Source of the DNA: Vitellaria paradoxa | Lineage: Eukaryota > Streptophyta > Magnoliopsida > Ericales > Sapotaceae | Length of the DNA: 64,000 nucleotides | Direction of reading: 5' to 3' | Assembly: GCA_019916065.1 (NCBI GenBank) | Contig: CM034233.1 | Coordinates: forward strand, 15,293,009-15,357,008 | Shown: piece by piece, positions 1 to 12,419 of the stretch | Layout of the letters: the number at the start of each line of letters is the position of its first letter | Position numbering within the stretch: position 1 is the first letter of the stretch | The notes under the pieces: generated by a model | The model's input: only the letters and a program-made list of their open reading frames with translations | Told to the model about the DNA's origin: nothing | The model's database searches: none | Program-made: the position numbers and the translations under genes

Positions 1-386
1 ACAAAACGATTATCTTCTCAGAGGTTTAACCTTGCTTTCAAGTCTTCAATTATTTTTCCATGTTTCCTTTTCTTCTATTTTATGCCAACTTATATTCAAG
101 TACTCTTACCCCATAGACAAGCACCAATTAGTAATCCCAACAATCAAAAATAGATGAGCATTGATGCCATTTTAATTTGCCAATATAGTAGCAATAATTG
201 ACCCAAGCTAATTCCATTCACATTTGAAATTGAAGCACTCGATCATGTTTATTATTGTGATTGCAAAGATTAAAAAGAAGCATTCTTACATTTTCTTCCC
301 ACTAAAACTCTTACATTTTCTTCCGACTAAAACAACAGAATCTCTCTTTGGATTCCATCAAAATCAGCACAATAAACAACTAGGAG

Positions 387-3060
387 CTATAACTTTGAAG
401 AAGCATCTGATATAGCGAGCTTGGTCAACTCTTTTCTCAACAGCTTACCAGTAGCATTTTTTGGTATTGAACTCGTGAACATTACATGCCTTATTTTCTT
501 GTATGGAGCAACCTACAACATTAATTTATTCAATATATATATAAGAAAGAAATTTTGAACTAATAATATAACATATTATAAGTACTGGTAATTCTAGAAC
601 CTGTTTGGCAACGAACTCCTTAATTTGTGATTCATCAATGGTGCTCTGAGGTCTTCTCACCACAAAGGCCATAGGTACTTGACCAGCTTCCTCATCAGGG
701 TACCTAAAATTTTTTTTATTGATCAAATTTACATAAGAATTATTGAGTGCGGGAACTTATAATTCAGACACTGCAGTTGGCATTGGCAGAGACATAAAAT
801 TTAAAATTTGTAAAGTACTATTTAACTTCAATAAATAGTGTATTGGTCATTTGAAATACTCACGGTATCACTGCAGCATCAGCAACATCTGGATGGGATT
901 GGAGCAGATTTTCCAGCTCCACTGGAGCAACCTAATATATTGATGAGGAGAAAAAAAAGAAAAGAAATGAACAGCTTGAGCATTCAAGGGACTAAGAAAG
1001 AATCGCAGGCAACTAACCTGGTAGCCTTTGCATTTGATTAACTCCTTTATACGGTCCACAATATAGAGGAAGCCATCACTGTCAAAATAACAGATGTCTC
1101 CTGTTCTTAGCCATCCCTCCGAATCCAAAGTCTTGGCAGTTTCTTCTTTCTCATCCACATATCCTGCACCAAAATCATTAAAAAATAAAAATAAAAAATA
1201 ACAAGGAAACACGTGAAGCTGATCAAGGACATAATCATCTAGCTTTATTGCCAATTAAACAAATGTTGTTCCATCATAAAAAAAGAAAATATATATATAT
1301 ATCATAAAGTGCAACTAAAATGATATGGTAATGGTATTGTTGCACGGCATTACACAACAATATATTAGTAAAGTGGCATTTTATTTTTTATTTTGCCTTT
1401 TTTTGCATGAATAACAAGCAGAATTGAAGAGCTAGCAAATCTACAAAGAATGAGAAAAAAAAAATACCCTTCATTACGTGGGGTCCTTTAACCCAAAGTT
1501 CGCCATGTTTCAAAGGGGGTAAACCAATCCCAGTATCAAGGTCCACAATTTTTGCTTGGCAATTGGGGATGAGCCGCCCTGATGCCCCTACTCTTTGGGG
1601 TTCATTCGCACCCATGGCCACTGACACTCTTGCAGTTGTCTCGGTCAAACCATACGCCTAGTGCACATTCACCAAAATAATCAAAGTCACTCATTATTTT
1701 AACAAACCAATCACAATAATTAACACTAAACTATTACAATTCTTAAAAATATATGTTCATGGAAATGTCTTTTGTAGCTTGATTTAACCAACATATATAA
1801 ATATTGGCTCAGTTTTTTTTTTTTTTTTCCTTCAAATCTCTACAAATTTTTTTAAAATTCAAATTTTCTATTCACTGCGTAAATGATGAGAAAATTACTT
1901 TTATTGCATAAATTACGTGACTATAGTTTTTACAAATTTAAACATCTCCAAACACCCGATCAAATATGCATTGATTGACATAGCGATCATAGTTTTGAAC
2001 TTCGATAGGTTTAATTTATACCAACCTGGGCTAGTAGCACACCAGGAAATCGTTTCTTGAACCTCTCGATCACGGCGACCGGAAGCGGAGCTCCGCCGGA
2101 CGAAACAACCTCCAGGGAGCTCAAATCGCAGCCGTCTATCAAATCAGAGTCTTTTGACAAAGCCACGACGACTGATGGGGCCACCGCCAAGTGGGTCACC
2201 CTGAACTCTTCAATCGCTCTGATCATCAAGAGCAAATCGAACCTCCCCATTGCCACCACACTCTGGCCCATCACCACCGCCCTCATCCAGAAAGTAAACC
2301 CGTACGCGTGAAAGTAGGGTACCGCGCAGAAGACCACCGCCGGCGACGGTCTAACCGGACGCAAGGCATACGTGCTGGCCAGCGATGATATGATGTTCCG
2401 GTGAGTCAACTCAACGCCTTTGAATTTCCCCGTGGTCCCGGAGGAGTAGAGAATCGCCGCCGTATCCGACTGAGGAACCTTGACAGATTGGTGAAGTTTT
2501 TCAGTCTGGCCCGTCATCATGGACTCGAACTGGGCCGAGTCAAGAAGAATCGTGCCGTAGCGGAGGGGCGGGACCTTGTGGGCGATGTCGGAGGTAGCAA
2601 AGGCGATGACCGGTTTGCAGAGCTCCATTTGAGAGGCGATTTCCGAACCTGAGCTCGCGGGATTCGAAGGAGAGACGACCACGCCGAGTGAGGAGAGAGA
2701 GAGGCAGAGAATCGGGACTTGAAGAGAATTCGGGGAAAGAATGAAAGCCGAATCGCCTCTGGAGAGTCCGAACCGGCGCTGGAGAGAGGCGGCGAGGGAT
2801 CTACACCGGAATTCAAGCTCAGGGTAAGGAATGCGGCGGCGGGTGACGGCGTCGATGAGTGCTGGAGTGGCGGTGGCGGAGGCATAGGCAGAATTTTGTT
2901 GGAGGAGGCAGGAAACGAAGTCGGCGACGGAGAGGGCTGTGGCATGGGAAGGGAGTGCAGCGTCGGGTCTGAGACTGTGGTAGATTCTTGTCTCTGAGCA
3001 GAAACCGCTCTTCGGGTCGATCGAAGACGAAGAAGAAACTTTACGGTTGTGTGCCGCCAT
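387..3060 (-). CDS. 4CLL9: 4-coumarate:CoA ligase-like protein, peroxisomal (4CLL9/OPCL type)
   Basis: Six exons on the minus strand: 3060-2026, 1657-1468, 1163-1018, 931-864, 703-601 and 512-387, giving 555 aa. All introns are GT-AG and the phases fit. The protein is an acyl-activating AMP-binding enzyme, which adenylates a carboxylic acid and transfers it to CoA. The nucleotide-binding box [11 protein letters not shown] is at about residues 206-216, a YGLTET motif opens exon 2, and GWLRTGD and [11 protein letters not shown] follow in exon 3. The last three residues are SKL, a type 1 peroxisomal signal. The N-terminal IYHSLRP resembles Arabidopsis At5g63380 (4CLL9). The reading frame is open 12 codons further upstream but without an ATG, so I chose the ATG at 3060. 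Family knowledge suggests fatty or OPC-type acyl-CoA formation rather than lignin synthesis; the substrate is inferred. A possible polyadenylation signal (AATAAA on the minus strand) lies at 248-253. Confidence 0.94.
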
Positions 3061-3099
3061 TTTCAATCTCTTTCCGTCTCTCTCACTCTGAATCAAACT

Positions 3100-5600
3100 G
3101 AATTCGTTCGAGGGTGGTGGCGGATTTGAGGATTTGTGTGGACACTAAAGCCTAGGAAAATGAGAATAAGTTATGTCAGTTACGAGTAGGGAGAAAACTA
3201 ATATTATTTTTAAGGAGAGAGGAAATAGTTTTTTTTTAATATTAAATTAATTAATATATTTTTTCATAGTCTAATGGTACAGAAGAAGGTACTGAGGTGC
3301 AGGGTCGCCAATTGATTCATCTTATTAATGCACTAACAATTTTTCGTACCTAAAGGTACAGAAATATAATTTAACGTGTGAATAATTTAAATTTAAATTT
3401 ATAAAATAAATTTACATTAAAAAAAGTGTAAAAATAACTCATAAAAATAAAAATCATTAATCAAAAGAGATTAAAGTATAAAATTTTATTATTTATTACA
3501 AACATTATCACATTTAATTACAAAAAAAAATATTATCACATTTTTTAAAATATTAATTTAAAATTTTTTATATGAAAAATATTAAAAAATATTAAAAGAG
3601 GGAGAGAAAAAATAATTCTGATCATTTAACAAATTCAACAGTTGAAAATACTTCAAATTCAAAATTTTAAACTTTTTTATTATATAAATGGCATTTTTTA
3701 TATAAAAAGTATTAAAACAATATGGGAAAAGTAAGAGAAAAAATAATTCTCGTCATTTAATAAATTCAATAAAAGAAAATTTTAAATTTCCTTATTATAT
3801 AAATAACACATAGTGTAAAAGTGTATATATTTAAAATTTAATTTTTAAGGACATTTGGATGTGACGTTTATGTGCATGTCGATCAGACATGCTGCAGTTT
3901 TGAAGTATATTAATCACATTCAAAAAAATTTAAAATTTTTAAAAAATTAATTAAAAAAATATACAAAATTAAAAAATTAAAAATAATTTTGTAATCACAT
4001 TTTAAAAAATTTTCATATAAAGTAATCGAAAAGACAATTAAAGTGAGAAGAAAAAGAAAAAAATAATTCAAACCATTAAATGAATTCATTAATTAAAAAA
4101 TGCCAAATTTCAATTCTTTTACCTGTGCTTAAATATACAGAAATATTTTTTTTTTCTTTCTGATATATTTTTTATTATATAAATTTGAATTTCAATTTTT
4201 AAAATTTGAAAAAAATAGCAGTAACAACGTGGCAAGTTTTTAACGATAATTAGAACAAATATCAAATCATAAGTTATTTAACGTGTAAATAACTCCATTT
4301 TGAAATCATAAAACAAACCAATATGAAAAAGTGTAAAAATAACCTATAAAAATAAAAATTACTAATCAAAAGAGATTAAGGTATAAAATTTTATTATTTA
4401 TTATCACTATTATCACATTTTTAAAAGTTTAATATCAAATATATTTTATTTAAAAAGTATTCAAAATTAGAAAATTTGAGTGAAAGAGAAAAATTAATTC
4501 TAGCCATTAAGGAAATCCAAAATTTCAATTTAAATGTTTTATTAAATTTTTAAGAAAATTGAAGTTATTTATTTTAAATAAAAAAATTAATTAAATTTGT
4601 CTAATAGGTATCGATACATTGTTTAATATTCGTCTATAATTTTTTTGTTTATAATTTTGCTATCTTTTTTTTTCTGAAATGAAAGCTAAAACTGCTTTTA
4701 AAAATGAAATATTGTCTACAATTAGTTTTCTAAAAATTAATTGGATTTAATAAATATATTTCATGTCAATTTAATTTAATTATATTATTTATTAAATTAA
4801 ATTAATTATGATATTTATTAAAAATAATTTAACAAAACATATATTAACTAAATTAAATTAAATTAAATATATATATAAATTAAATTAAATTATTAAATAT
4901 ATTAACTAATTTAAATTATTTATTATAATTTTAATATTTATTGAAAATTTCAATAATATATATTTCACATTAATTTAATATGAATTAATCAATTTCATAT
5001 TAAATGAATGAATGAATTATTTATTTAGTAAAAATAAATTAATTAATGAATATGATATATATTAACTGTAATGTAATACAATAAAAATAAATAATAGATT
5101 GACAAAATATTTGCAATAGAAAATATAGAGTAAAAATATTTTTTTATTACGTTTTTCTATTTAAGTTTACATTTTTTTGAAAATAAAAAAATATAAATAG
5201 ATTTAACAAATATTTTTCTGTTGTTTTAATTTAAATGTTTAATTTTAATAAACTTTTAAAGGGTATTAAAATCTAAATATATAATAAAAAAAATCAATTG
5301 ACTTTGTCTTTTAGGTATCCATCTATTGGTTAGTATTATCATTTTTTTAAATATTAATTTAAAAAAATTATATTTTTGTGTCTTTATTTTAAAAATTAAA
5401 ATTAAAATTAAAAACTGTATAAATAACTTATAAAAATAAAAATTATTAATCAAAATATTATCACATTTTTAATATTAATGTAATAATATTTGTAATTATT
5501 TTTATAGGTTATTTTGATAATTTTTTATATAAATTTAAAAAAAATTACATTTAAATTTTTCTACTTTTATTTAAATTTAAAATATTATTTTAAATTAAAC
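3100..5600. other. AT-rich intergenic spacer with diverged direct repeats
   Basis: No coding capacity is visible. A block of roughly 150 bp near 3360-3550 recurs, diverged, near 4260-4440 (shared core ATCAAAAGAGATTAA followed by GTATAAAATTTTATT), and in part near 5400-5470. Text at 4600-4700 and 5130-5240 resembles the interior of the 1-kb element at 34805-35852, so an eroded relative may lie at about 4600-5240. I could not fix its ends. Confidence 0.55.
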
Positions 5601-5625
5601 CCTCACCTATCCTAACTCAACCCCC

Positions 5626-6064
5626 GTATCTCTCTCTCACTCTCTCTCTCTCCTGTGCCCCCGGCGCCACGCCTCTCCCTCCCCCATCTCCCTTTCTCTC
5701 TCACTCACTCACTCTTTCTCCTGCACTCGGGCCCACGCCCTCTCCCTCCCCCATCTCCTTTCTCTCTCCCCGGCCCCACCCCCTCTCCCTTGCCCCTGCC
5801 CTTGAGCCCACGCCCTCTCCCTCCCCCATCTCCCTCTCTCTCACTCACTCATTCTCTCTCCTGCACTCGGGCCCACGCCCTCTCCCTCCCCCATCTCCCT
5901 TCTCTCTCCCCGGCCCCACCCCCTCTCCCTTGCCCCTGCACTTGAGCCCACGCCCTCTCCCTCCCCCATCTCTCTCTCTCTCCCCGGCCCCACCCCCTCT
6001 CCCTTGCCCCAGCCCGCATGCCCCCTCCTCTCATCTCCTCTCCTCTCTCTCTCTCTCTCTCTCT
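5626..6064. repeat. Pyrimidine-rich tandem repeat, 140-bp period
   Basis: The plus strand is almost all C and T. A unit recurs at exactly 140 bp: CTGCACTCGGGCCCACG at 5721 and 5861, and CTTGAGCCCACG at 5801 and 5941. Within each unit a ~65-75 bp sub-repeat (GCCCACGCCCTCTCC, then CCCCGGCCCCACC) alternates, giving about 2.7 full units. It ends in a (CT)n run at about 6040-6064. Open frames here on either strand come from the repeat composition and are not genes. It contrasts sharply with the AT-rich flanks. Confidence 0.9.
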
Positions 6065-6119
6065 TTTTGACACGTATATAAGTGTCAAATCCAAACCATG
6101 AGCTGCTTTGTATAATAGA

Positions 6120-6417
6120 TAACTCCTTTTTATTTTTCTGATATGTGGGAGTCCACAGCCACTGTCTTGTAAGGGGCGTGCTTAGGGTGAGGCACACTCT
6201 GTGACCCTAATCGACAAAATGCCACGAATGGTAAACCAGTCTAAGCAAGTCCTGGCTGACCGGCTCGATCAAGGGAACTGTTAGAAGCCTGCCACAATAA
6301 ACGGAAGGCTGTCCCACTGAAGGGAGATTCGAACTCAGAATCTTAAGGACCAAGCTCATCAACCGCTCCCGAACTCCACTCGGCCACCTCGAAGGGTAAC
6401 TCCTTTTTTGTTTTCTG
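6120..6417 (-). mobile_element. tRNA-derived SINE with target-site duplications
   Basis: The minus strand carries an RNA polymerase III A box, TGGCCGAGTGG (6386-6376), and a B box, AGTTCGAATCT (6335-6325), about 40 bp apart as in a tRNA of the Ser/Leu type. The body is 6141-6396 (256 bp). Direct repeats of 21 bp with two mismatches flank it (6120-6140 and 6397-6417, both starting TAACTCCTTTTT and ending TTCTG). Body, boxes and duplications together make a SINE call strong. The family name is not determined. Confidence 0.85.
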
Positions 6418-6690
6418 TGTTTGTTTTGTTCTTATTTTTTTGTTTTTTTTTAATCAATCAAAATTGGAATTAAAAGTGATTAGCGTAGTAACTCCCTGCA
6501 AACGTGATCATATAAGAGTTTATTTATTATAAAATATTTGCATTGAGTTATGACTACTAATCCTTGAATATGCGTAGCTCATTACTATAGTTTCACAAAA
6601 ACAAGTGGATTTAGTATCCGCAAAAGGTCCGATTCGTGAATCGAAATAATTGTTTATCCCTAGAAAGGTAATAATAAATTTGAACACAAT

Positions 6691-7057
6691 GCAAGTCTGT
6701 TTAGAGTAAAAAAAAAATAAAATAAATTGAGATAAAATATAATTTTAGATTAATTTTAGCATTTTTTTTTTGAAAAGTAACAAATTGTGGGAATGATTTT
6801 TCAAATCCGTTCCCACGGATTCAAAAAAATTCACAAAAAATAGTAACAATGGTACTCGTTTGAAAGTTTTTTACACGAAGAATATGATTGTATAAAAAAT
6901 TTAGACATTCGGTTAACCTATTTTCAGATTCTTTTATTTTTTTAGCGAAATATTGAAATTTTTTGAAATTAGTGATGTCGAAAAAATTAGAGGTAGAGTG
7001 GTTGTTAGAAATTTATAGAGTTTTTTAGATATTTATAGTATGCCAAATGAGGCCGCA
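6691..7057. mobile_element. MITE family A, copy 1 (TSD GCA)
   Basis: Element 6694-7054 (361 bp) has imperfect terminal inverted repeats (AGTCTGTTTAGAG against GGCCTCATTTGGCAT) and lies between GCA at 6691-6693 and GCA at 7055-7057. It shares its full length, including the internal hairpin CCGTTCCCACGGATT, with copies at 9471-9832 and 39996-40348. The 3-bp duplication and termini fit a non-autonomous PIF/Harbinger element. There is no coding content. Confidence 0.8.
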
Positions 7058-7059
7058 GT

Positions 7060-9070
7060 ATTCTAACCTCTAACCATATGAGTTACAATCCTAGCAGTAA
7101 TATAAAGGAGCTGTTTGATTTACCAAATTTCACTAAAAATTATAAAAAATAAGTAATTTCTTTCAATCAAATTTTATCATTTGTCATTTTTACACTAAAT
7201 TATTTATTTATTTATTTTACCATTTAAACATTCCACAACTAATTTTATATAGTCTTATTTTATACGTCCAAGTAAAATTAAAATTTAAAAAATTATGAAT
7301 TGATAACTTTAAGTATTGGAATTCAGATATTATGCACTGTCATTAGCAAATATGTATTGAGGCCAAACTCACTATAAAAATTACACAAAAGACTTAAAAA
7401 TTGCAACAATTGAATTTCTTAAGTTAAGTTGCTAGGAATGTTAAAGATTTATCAACTCTGTGAATTTGGCTTGGTCATCGTCGGGTTAATATATTTTACA
7501 CCTAATTTGCACTTACCTAATTTTGAATAATTGTTTCTGCATAAATCAACCATTATTAATATGAAATGTAATCACCGGTCGATTCAGTTGGTTCAATTTC
7601 AATTTCGAATGATTATTTCATCATTAACAAAGCATTATTGGATAGTCGAATTATGATTAAAATTTATTTAGACTATCGAATATGCGAAATTTTCTTTTCC
7701 CACAACATCATAGTGTAAATTTTCTTTTCTTTTGTCAGCTTCCAAAATCTGGCCGGTATTTTGCCCAAGAACGTTGCGCGAACGATTTAGATTGCATTTG
7801 CATGATAAGATAAATAAATAAATAAATAAATAATTTTAATAAATAAATAAATTATTATTGCCAAAACTTTAAATCACCTTTTGATAATACTCTGACGAAT
7901 AATGATAAATTCATAAACGAACAGAAAAAAAAGAAAAAATAATCACATAATGAAATAAATATAAAATTTATGTAGTTCGACAGTTTACTTACGTCAACGG
8001 GGACGATAAAACTAATTTTCAATTATAAGGAACTTCAAAAATAGAGTAAGGAATTACAAAAGAGATATAAGAGAATTTTAAAGAACTTAGATAACTTTGT
8101 CACTTATTCTTAATTTTTCTGTCAACCCTCGCTTTTGAAAACCCTAATTTGAACTCAGTCTTGATGTATAATACTCTAAATATATTGGAACAACAAATCT
8201 AGTTAGAACAAGAATCAAAAGCCTATTTGGAATAAGATTGTCCATACTCCTAACCTTTTATGTATTCCTGTGAATCATAATGAGCCATAACTTTAACATT
8301 AGTAAATTAAATTCAAACAAAAAGTAAGGTCAATTTTATAAGATTTACAACTAAATTCATTTACCGTTTACAAATATACTTATTTATCGAAAATATGCTT
8401 ATTTAAGTATTCGTAAGCATGTTTATAATTAAATTAATTAACATTGTTTGTAGGATTTTAAAAAGTTAACTCGTCTTATTAATTAGTTAGATTAAGTATA
8501 ATTTGTGGCTTGTTAATGTCAAGTTTGACTATTATTTGTTTATTTATTTAAAATTTTATTTGCTTGCTAAAATTGTTTATTAAAAATTCATGAACAAGTT
8601 TTACTATGAACTTTAGTGTACTTAACTCGAAGTTAAGTACACCAATAAATTTAATAAATAAATTTGAACACATTTGCTCAAAGCTTTCGAACTCAAACTA
8701 ATCAAAAAATTTAATAAATAAACTTGAACTTGTTGGTATTTAGCTCGACTTATTTGAACCTCTATTGTTATTTTCTAATCTATAACATTGACTTTATGAG
8801 GGTTCTATATAAGCCTCACTTAAATAGATGGTGGAGATTCATCATTAAAATAGTCATAATTGACTATAACATTATTTTTTACTCAATGCACATCACAAGA
8901 TTTTTCTTTGAAAAAAAAATCGGAAAGAAAGGAAAAACTAAAGAAAATATTAATACCAAAATTATTTTATTTCAAATTAAAATAATTTATAATCATTATT
9001 GCACATTAAATAAGTAATTGATACAATAAATACTTCTAGTATAATGAAAAATGCTCAATCAAATCATTTA
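7060..9070. other. AT-rich intergenic spacer
   Basis: Low-complexity AT-rich DNA with an (AAAT)n tract near 7812-7832. I see no gene, RNA or clear transposon end. The short open frame at 8724-9017 has AT-driven composition and no recognisable domain. Confidence 0.5.
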
Positions 9071-9074
9071 TCAA

Positions 9075-9192
9075 GCAAAAAGTGTAAGTTTTTTTTTTTT
9101 TTTTATAGGTAAGTGGGTGGGGGCTAGAGTCGAAGACATAAAGAAAATTTTACCAACCAAGCTAACAGCCACACTCGCAAAAAGTTTAAGTT
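9075..9192 (-). mobile_element. Short tRNA-derived SINE with poly(A) tail
   Basis: On the minus strand an 86-bp body (9176-9091) starts with a tRNA-like stretch. The A-box-like TAGCTTGGTTGGT is at 9164-9152 and the B-box-like CTTCGACTC is near 9135-9124. It ends in CCCACTTACCTATA and a poly(A) tail (poly-T on the plus strand). Direct repeats of 16 bp with one mismatch flank it: GCAAAAAGTGTAAGTT at 9075-9090 and GCAAAAAGTTTAAGTT at 9177-9192. The size is very small for a SINE, so it may be internally shortened. Confidence 0.75.
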
Positions 9193-9467
9193 AGGATGGA
9201 GAATCGCTTCTTCCGGTTATTAATCAACATCGTTTGGATATAATGGTAAATTGTGTTCATTTTCTCTTACATTGACCTGTACAAGAGTAGAAACCACGAT
9301 AAATTAATGCATGTTTTGTTTTGTGTTGGTGTTCAATTATTATTTCTCGACCCATCAACTCACCCATCAATTATTTCATCCAATTATGAGCCCTCTCTCC
9401 CGGGAAAATTCATCATCAAAAGAAAATTTTGATCTTATCATCTCATTTTACATATTGACGAGATAAT

Positions 9468-9835
9468 TTTGCCCTGTTTGAAATAAGAAAAAATAAGATA
9501 AATTGAGATAAAATATAGTTTAGAGTTAATTTTGGTGTCATTTTTTTCTGAAATGTCACAAATTGTGGGAACAATTTTTCAAATTCGTTCCCACGGATTC
9601 AAAAAAATTCATAAAAAATAGCGACAATGGTACTCGTTTCAAAGCTCTCAACATGAAAAATATGATTGTATAAAAAATTTACACATTCGGTTAACTTATT
9701 TTCAAATTTTTTATTTTTTTAACGAAATATTAAAATTTTTTGAAATTAGTGATGGCGAAAAAATTAGATGTAAAGGGGTTGTTAGAGATTTATAGAGATT
9801 TTTAGTGTTTTATCTTGATGCCAAACGAGGCCTTT
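9468..9835. mobile_element. MITE family A, copy 2 (TSD TTT)
   Basis: Element 9471-9832 (362 bp) runs from GCCCTGTTTG to CAAACGAGGCC and is flanked by TTT on both sides. Its whole interior matches the copies at 6694 and 39996, including the hairpin around CGTTCCCACGGATT. Non-autonomous and non-coding. Confidence 0.8.
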
Positions 9836-9957
9836 ATAGTTCGGTAAAAATTAATTTTAATTTTTTTGATAGATTTTTTTCCCTTTTATATAGCTTGTTT
9901 TAATAAAAGCTTTATTTTTATTTTTACTTTTGATAAAAATTTTAATCATGTTATTTA

Positions 9958-10106
9958 TAGGCAATTTGGTTGACAAAAAATTGGACAAAAAGTACAATAA
10001 AAGTAGAAAAATGTAACATAAAGGTGATATGTGAAAAAATTTAATTGGAGAAAAGTATAAAAATTAGTTAAAGTTGGTGACTTTTGGTATCACCAAACAG
10101 GCCTTA
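9958..10106. mobile_element. MITE family C, copy 1
   Basis: About 145 bp running from GGCAATTTGGTTGAC to CACCAAACAGGCC. It shares the core AAAAAGTACAATAAAAGTAG and AAATTTAATTGGA with the element near 52213-52369, and in opposite orientation with 40951-41091. I could not find a clean target duplication here. Confidence 0.6.
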
Positions 10107-11592
10107 CATATTTAAAAAAATGTAGAATATGTGTTTAAAACTAAAAAAGCTACGTACCGATAAAAAAAAACCTAAAATCAATAAAAAGTAGAAATAAAAT
10201 TAAATTTAAATAAAAAATAAAAATAAAAAAAAGTTGGGAGACTTGGAGTTTACAAACTAACGACTCATTTGATAAGATAGGCCACCTTTTTTTTAAAGGC
10301 GTCATCAGATTTTTTTAATTCTTGGGAATTTTTAGATATATTCCCATTCACTAAAAGAATTACAAAGAAAATATTTTAAAATAAAAAATTCACCTAGTAA
10401 TGAAAAAAATCAATTTATTTTGTACATCAAATTTTCATATTGGAATGTATTTTTTAATTTAAAAAATATGTTAAATTACAAAATAATTAAAAAATTAAAT
10501 TTTAGTAAAAAAAATCATACCACGATGAAAAAATAATTAAATTCTTTAACTATTGTCAAATAGAGGCTAAATTTCATATAGGTATATTTTATTTTAGAGG
10601 ATAAATTACATCTATTTTCTCTTAATATTTGGATAATTACACTCAATATTCACAACATTTAAAAGTTACAATTGTTTTTCTTATCTTGAAAAGTTATTAA
10701 TATTAACCCATTTTTAAAAAAAAAAATCAGCTACTACAAACTTAACATAAAATATAAAACTAACCAAAATTTTAGGTATTTTTTTTATTTTACCCCTCAC
10801 TCTCTCACATTTTTCTTTACAAAAATCTCAAAAAATAAATAAAAACATAATATTAGAGAGAGAGAGGGATAAAATAGAAAAATACTTAAAATTTTATCTA
10901 TTTTAACACTAGCAATAACTCGTACCTATAGCACTCTAAGCAAAATTAGTATTAAGTTTCTTATATAGTTGAAACTTTGGACAAAAAGTTTAAATTGAAA
11001 AAATTTTGATAATCTATAAGTTTTAATTTTTTTTCAAAACTTTAGACCCTAACAATTACTATATGTATTTTAATCTCTTTGTCCAATTAATTTTTGATAA
11101 GTACCATAAAAGAAAACACAAATTATGGTGCTTTAATTTGGAATATTCAATTTTCTAGAAATTATAATTAGGCAAAATTTAAGTTGGCAGTTTTTATTTG
11201 TATATGATCTTCACTTTTGAAATATGGTGAAATTTAAAATGTTCAACCTGTTTTATAAGGTAGATGGTATTGCAGTCCATTAGAATAGAAATTGAGCGAG
11301 AAGTTAAAATATAAAAACAATCTCAATCATTCAATGAAAAAAAAAAGTAATTTTTAGTCGTTGAATCTTAATTTGTGAGATGAAATTTTCAAAAACTATT
11401 TTGTTTTATTATATAAATTTCTTATTAAATTTTAATAATTGATTTTATTAAAAGGAGTCAATATTAATAATATTTTGAAATAAAAAAATAAATGTAACTG
11501 TTAAATATTATAAATGTTAAATGTAATTACTTTAAATATTAAAGAATGGTAGATGCAATTCACTTTGTTTAAAAAGAGTGTACATACGTGAT
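10107..11592. other. AT-rich intergenic spacer
   Basis: No gene or defined repeat end is visible. Several passages (10260-10560, 10960-11160) look like worn transposon sequence, but no terminal repeats could be paired. Confidence 0.45.
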
Positions 11593-12113
11593 AACGAGTG
11601 CGTTTGACGCACCAAGAAGTGAGAAAAAATGAGATAAAATGTAATTTGAGGAAACTTTTTATGTTTGGTGCACACCGCTCAAACTGCGTTTTTTGGAGAT
11701 GAATAGTAAAATTTCGTTCCGACGGATTGGATTTCCGTTTGAACGAATTCAAAATTTTAGACAGTTATGAATTCTTTATACTACAATCTGTTCAAACGGA
11801 TTGTAGAAACCGTTTGGACGAAAGTTGGCCGAGTGATTTTGTCAGAACAATTTCTACAATCCGTTAGAATTGTTTTAAAAATGCCACAAAAAATAGTCAA
11901 AGTGGGTGTCATTTGGTAGCTTGAGGGTCTATTGTGAGAATGGCGAAAAAATTTTTACTATTTGATTAACCAAATTCTAGTTATCGACTTTTTTTTGAAA
12001 AATATTGAACATTTTTTTAATTTTCAGAAGGCGAGAATATGTAAAATTTTATAGAAATTTTTAAAAATTTTTAAAAATTTTTATCAAATTTTAGTACATC
12101 AAACACACCCAAC
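11593..12113. mobile_element. 515-bp MITE (TSD AAC)
   Basis: Element 11596-12110 has matching ends: GAGTGCGTTTGACGCAC on the left and, reverse-complemented, GGGTGTGTTTGATGTAC on the right. AAC flanks it at 11593-11595 and 12111-12113. The interior contains several short inverted copies of a CCGTTTGAACGA/CCGACGGATT motif. The start is related to family A (AAAATGAGATAAAATGTAATTTGAGG), so it looks like a longer member of the same superfamily. Confidence 0.75.
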
Positions 12114-12419
12114 AAATGCATGTCTACCAAATTTGGGAGTTGCGTATATGATTTTGATAACCTTCACTTTAAAGCATCATTATTCGTAGCCCCTAAAGAA
12201 AGGGAAAGACCAAAGGGCAGTACTAAACTCCCAAGGTACCCGAGTTCGAACGTCAAAGTCACGCCTTTTACCGCGAAAGCGTCAGCCAAATCTGAAGACT
12301 GAAATCACATACTACGCGGCGTACAACATTTTTTGCTCCTAATACATCCAACCGTTGGTGGCATGTGATCTCATTCCCCCATTCAACAACCACGCCCTTG
12401 GTGTTCCATGATTTATTTT

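Noticed and set aside
3061..3096. Longer N-terminus for the CoA ligase
   Set aside because: The upstream in-frame start would be TTG; the first ATG is at 3060 and fits the family alignment.
5655..6197. Long open frames on both strands in the C/T-rich repeat
   Set aside because: They follow from the repeat composition, occur in several frames, and show no domain; not genes.
12180..12260. B-box-like GAGTTCGAACGTC suggesting another SINE
   Set aside because: No convincing A box, poly-A or flanking duplication was found.
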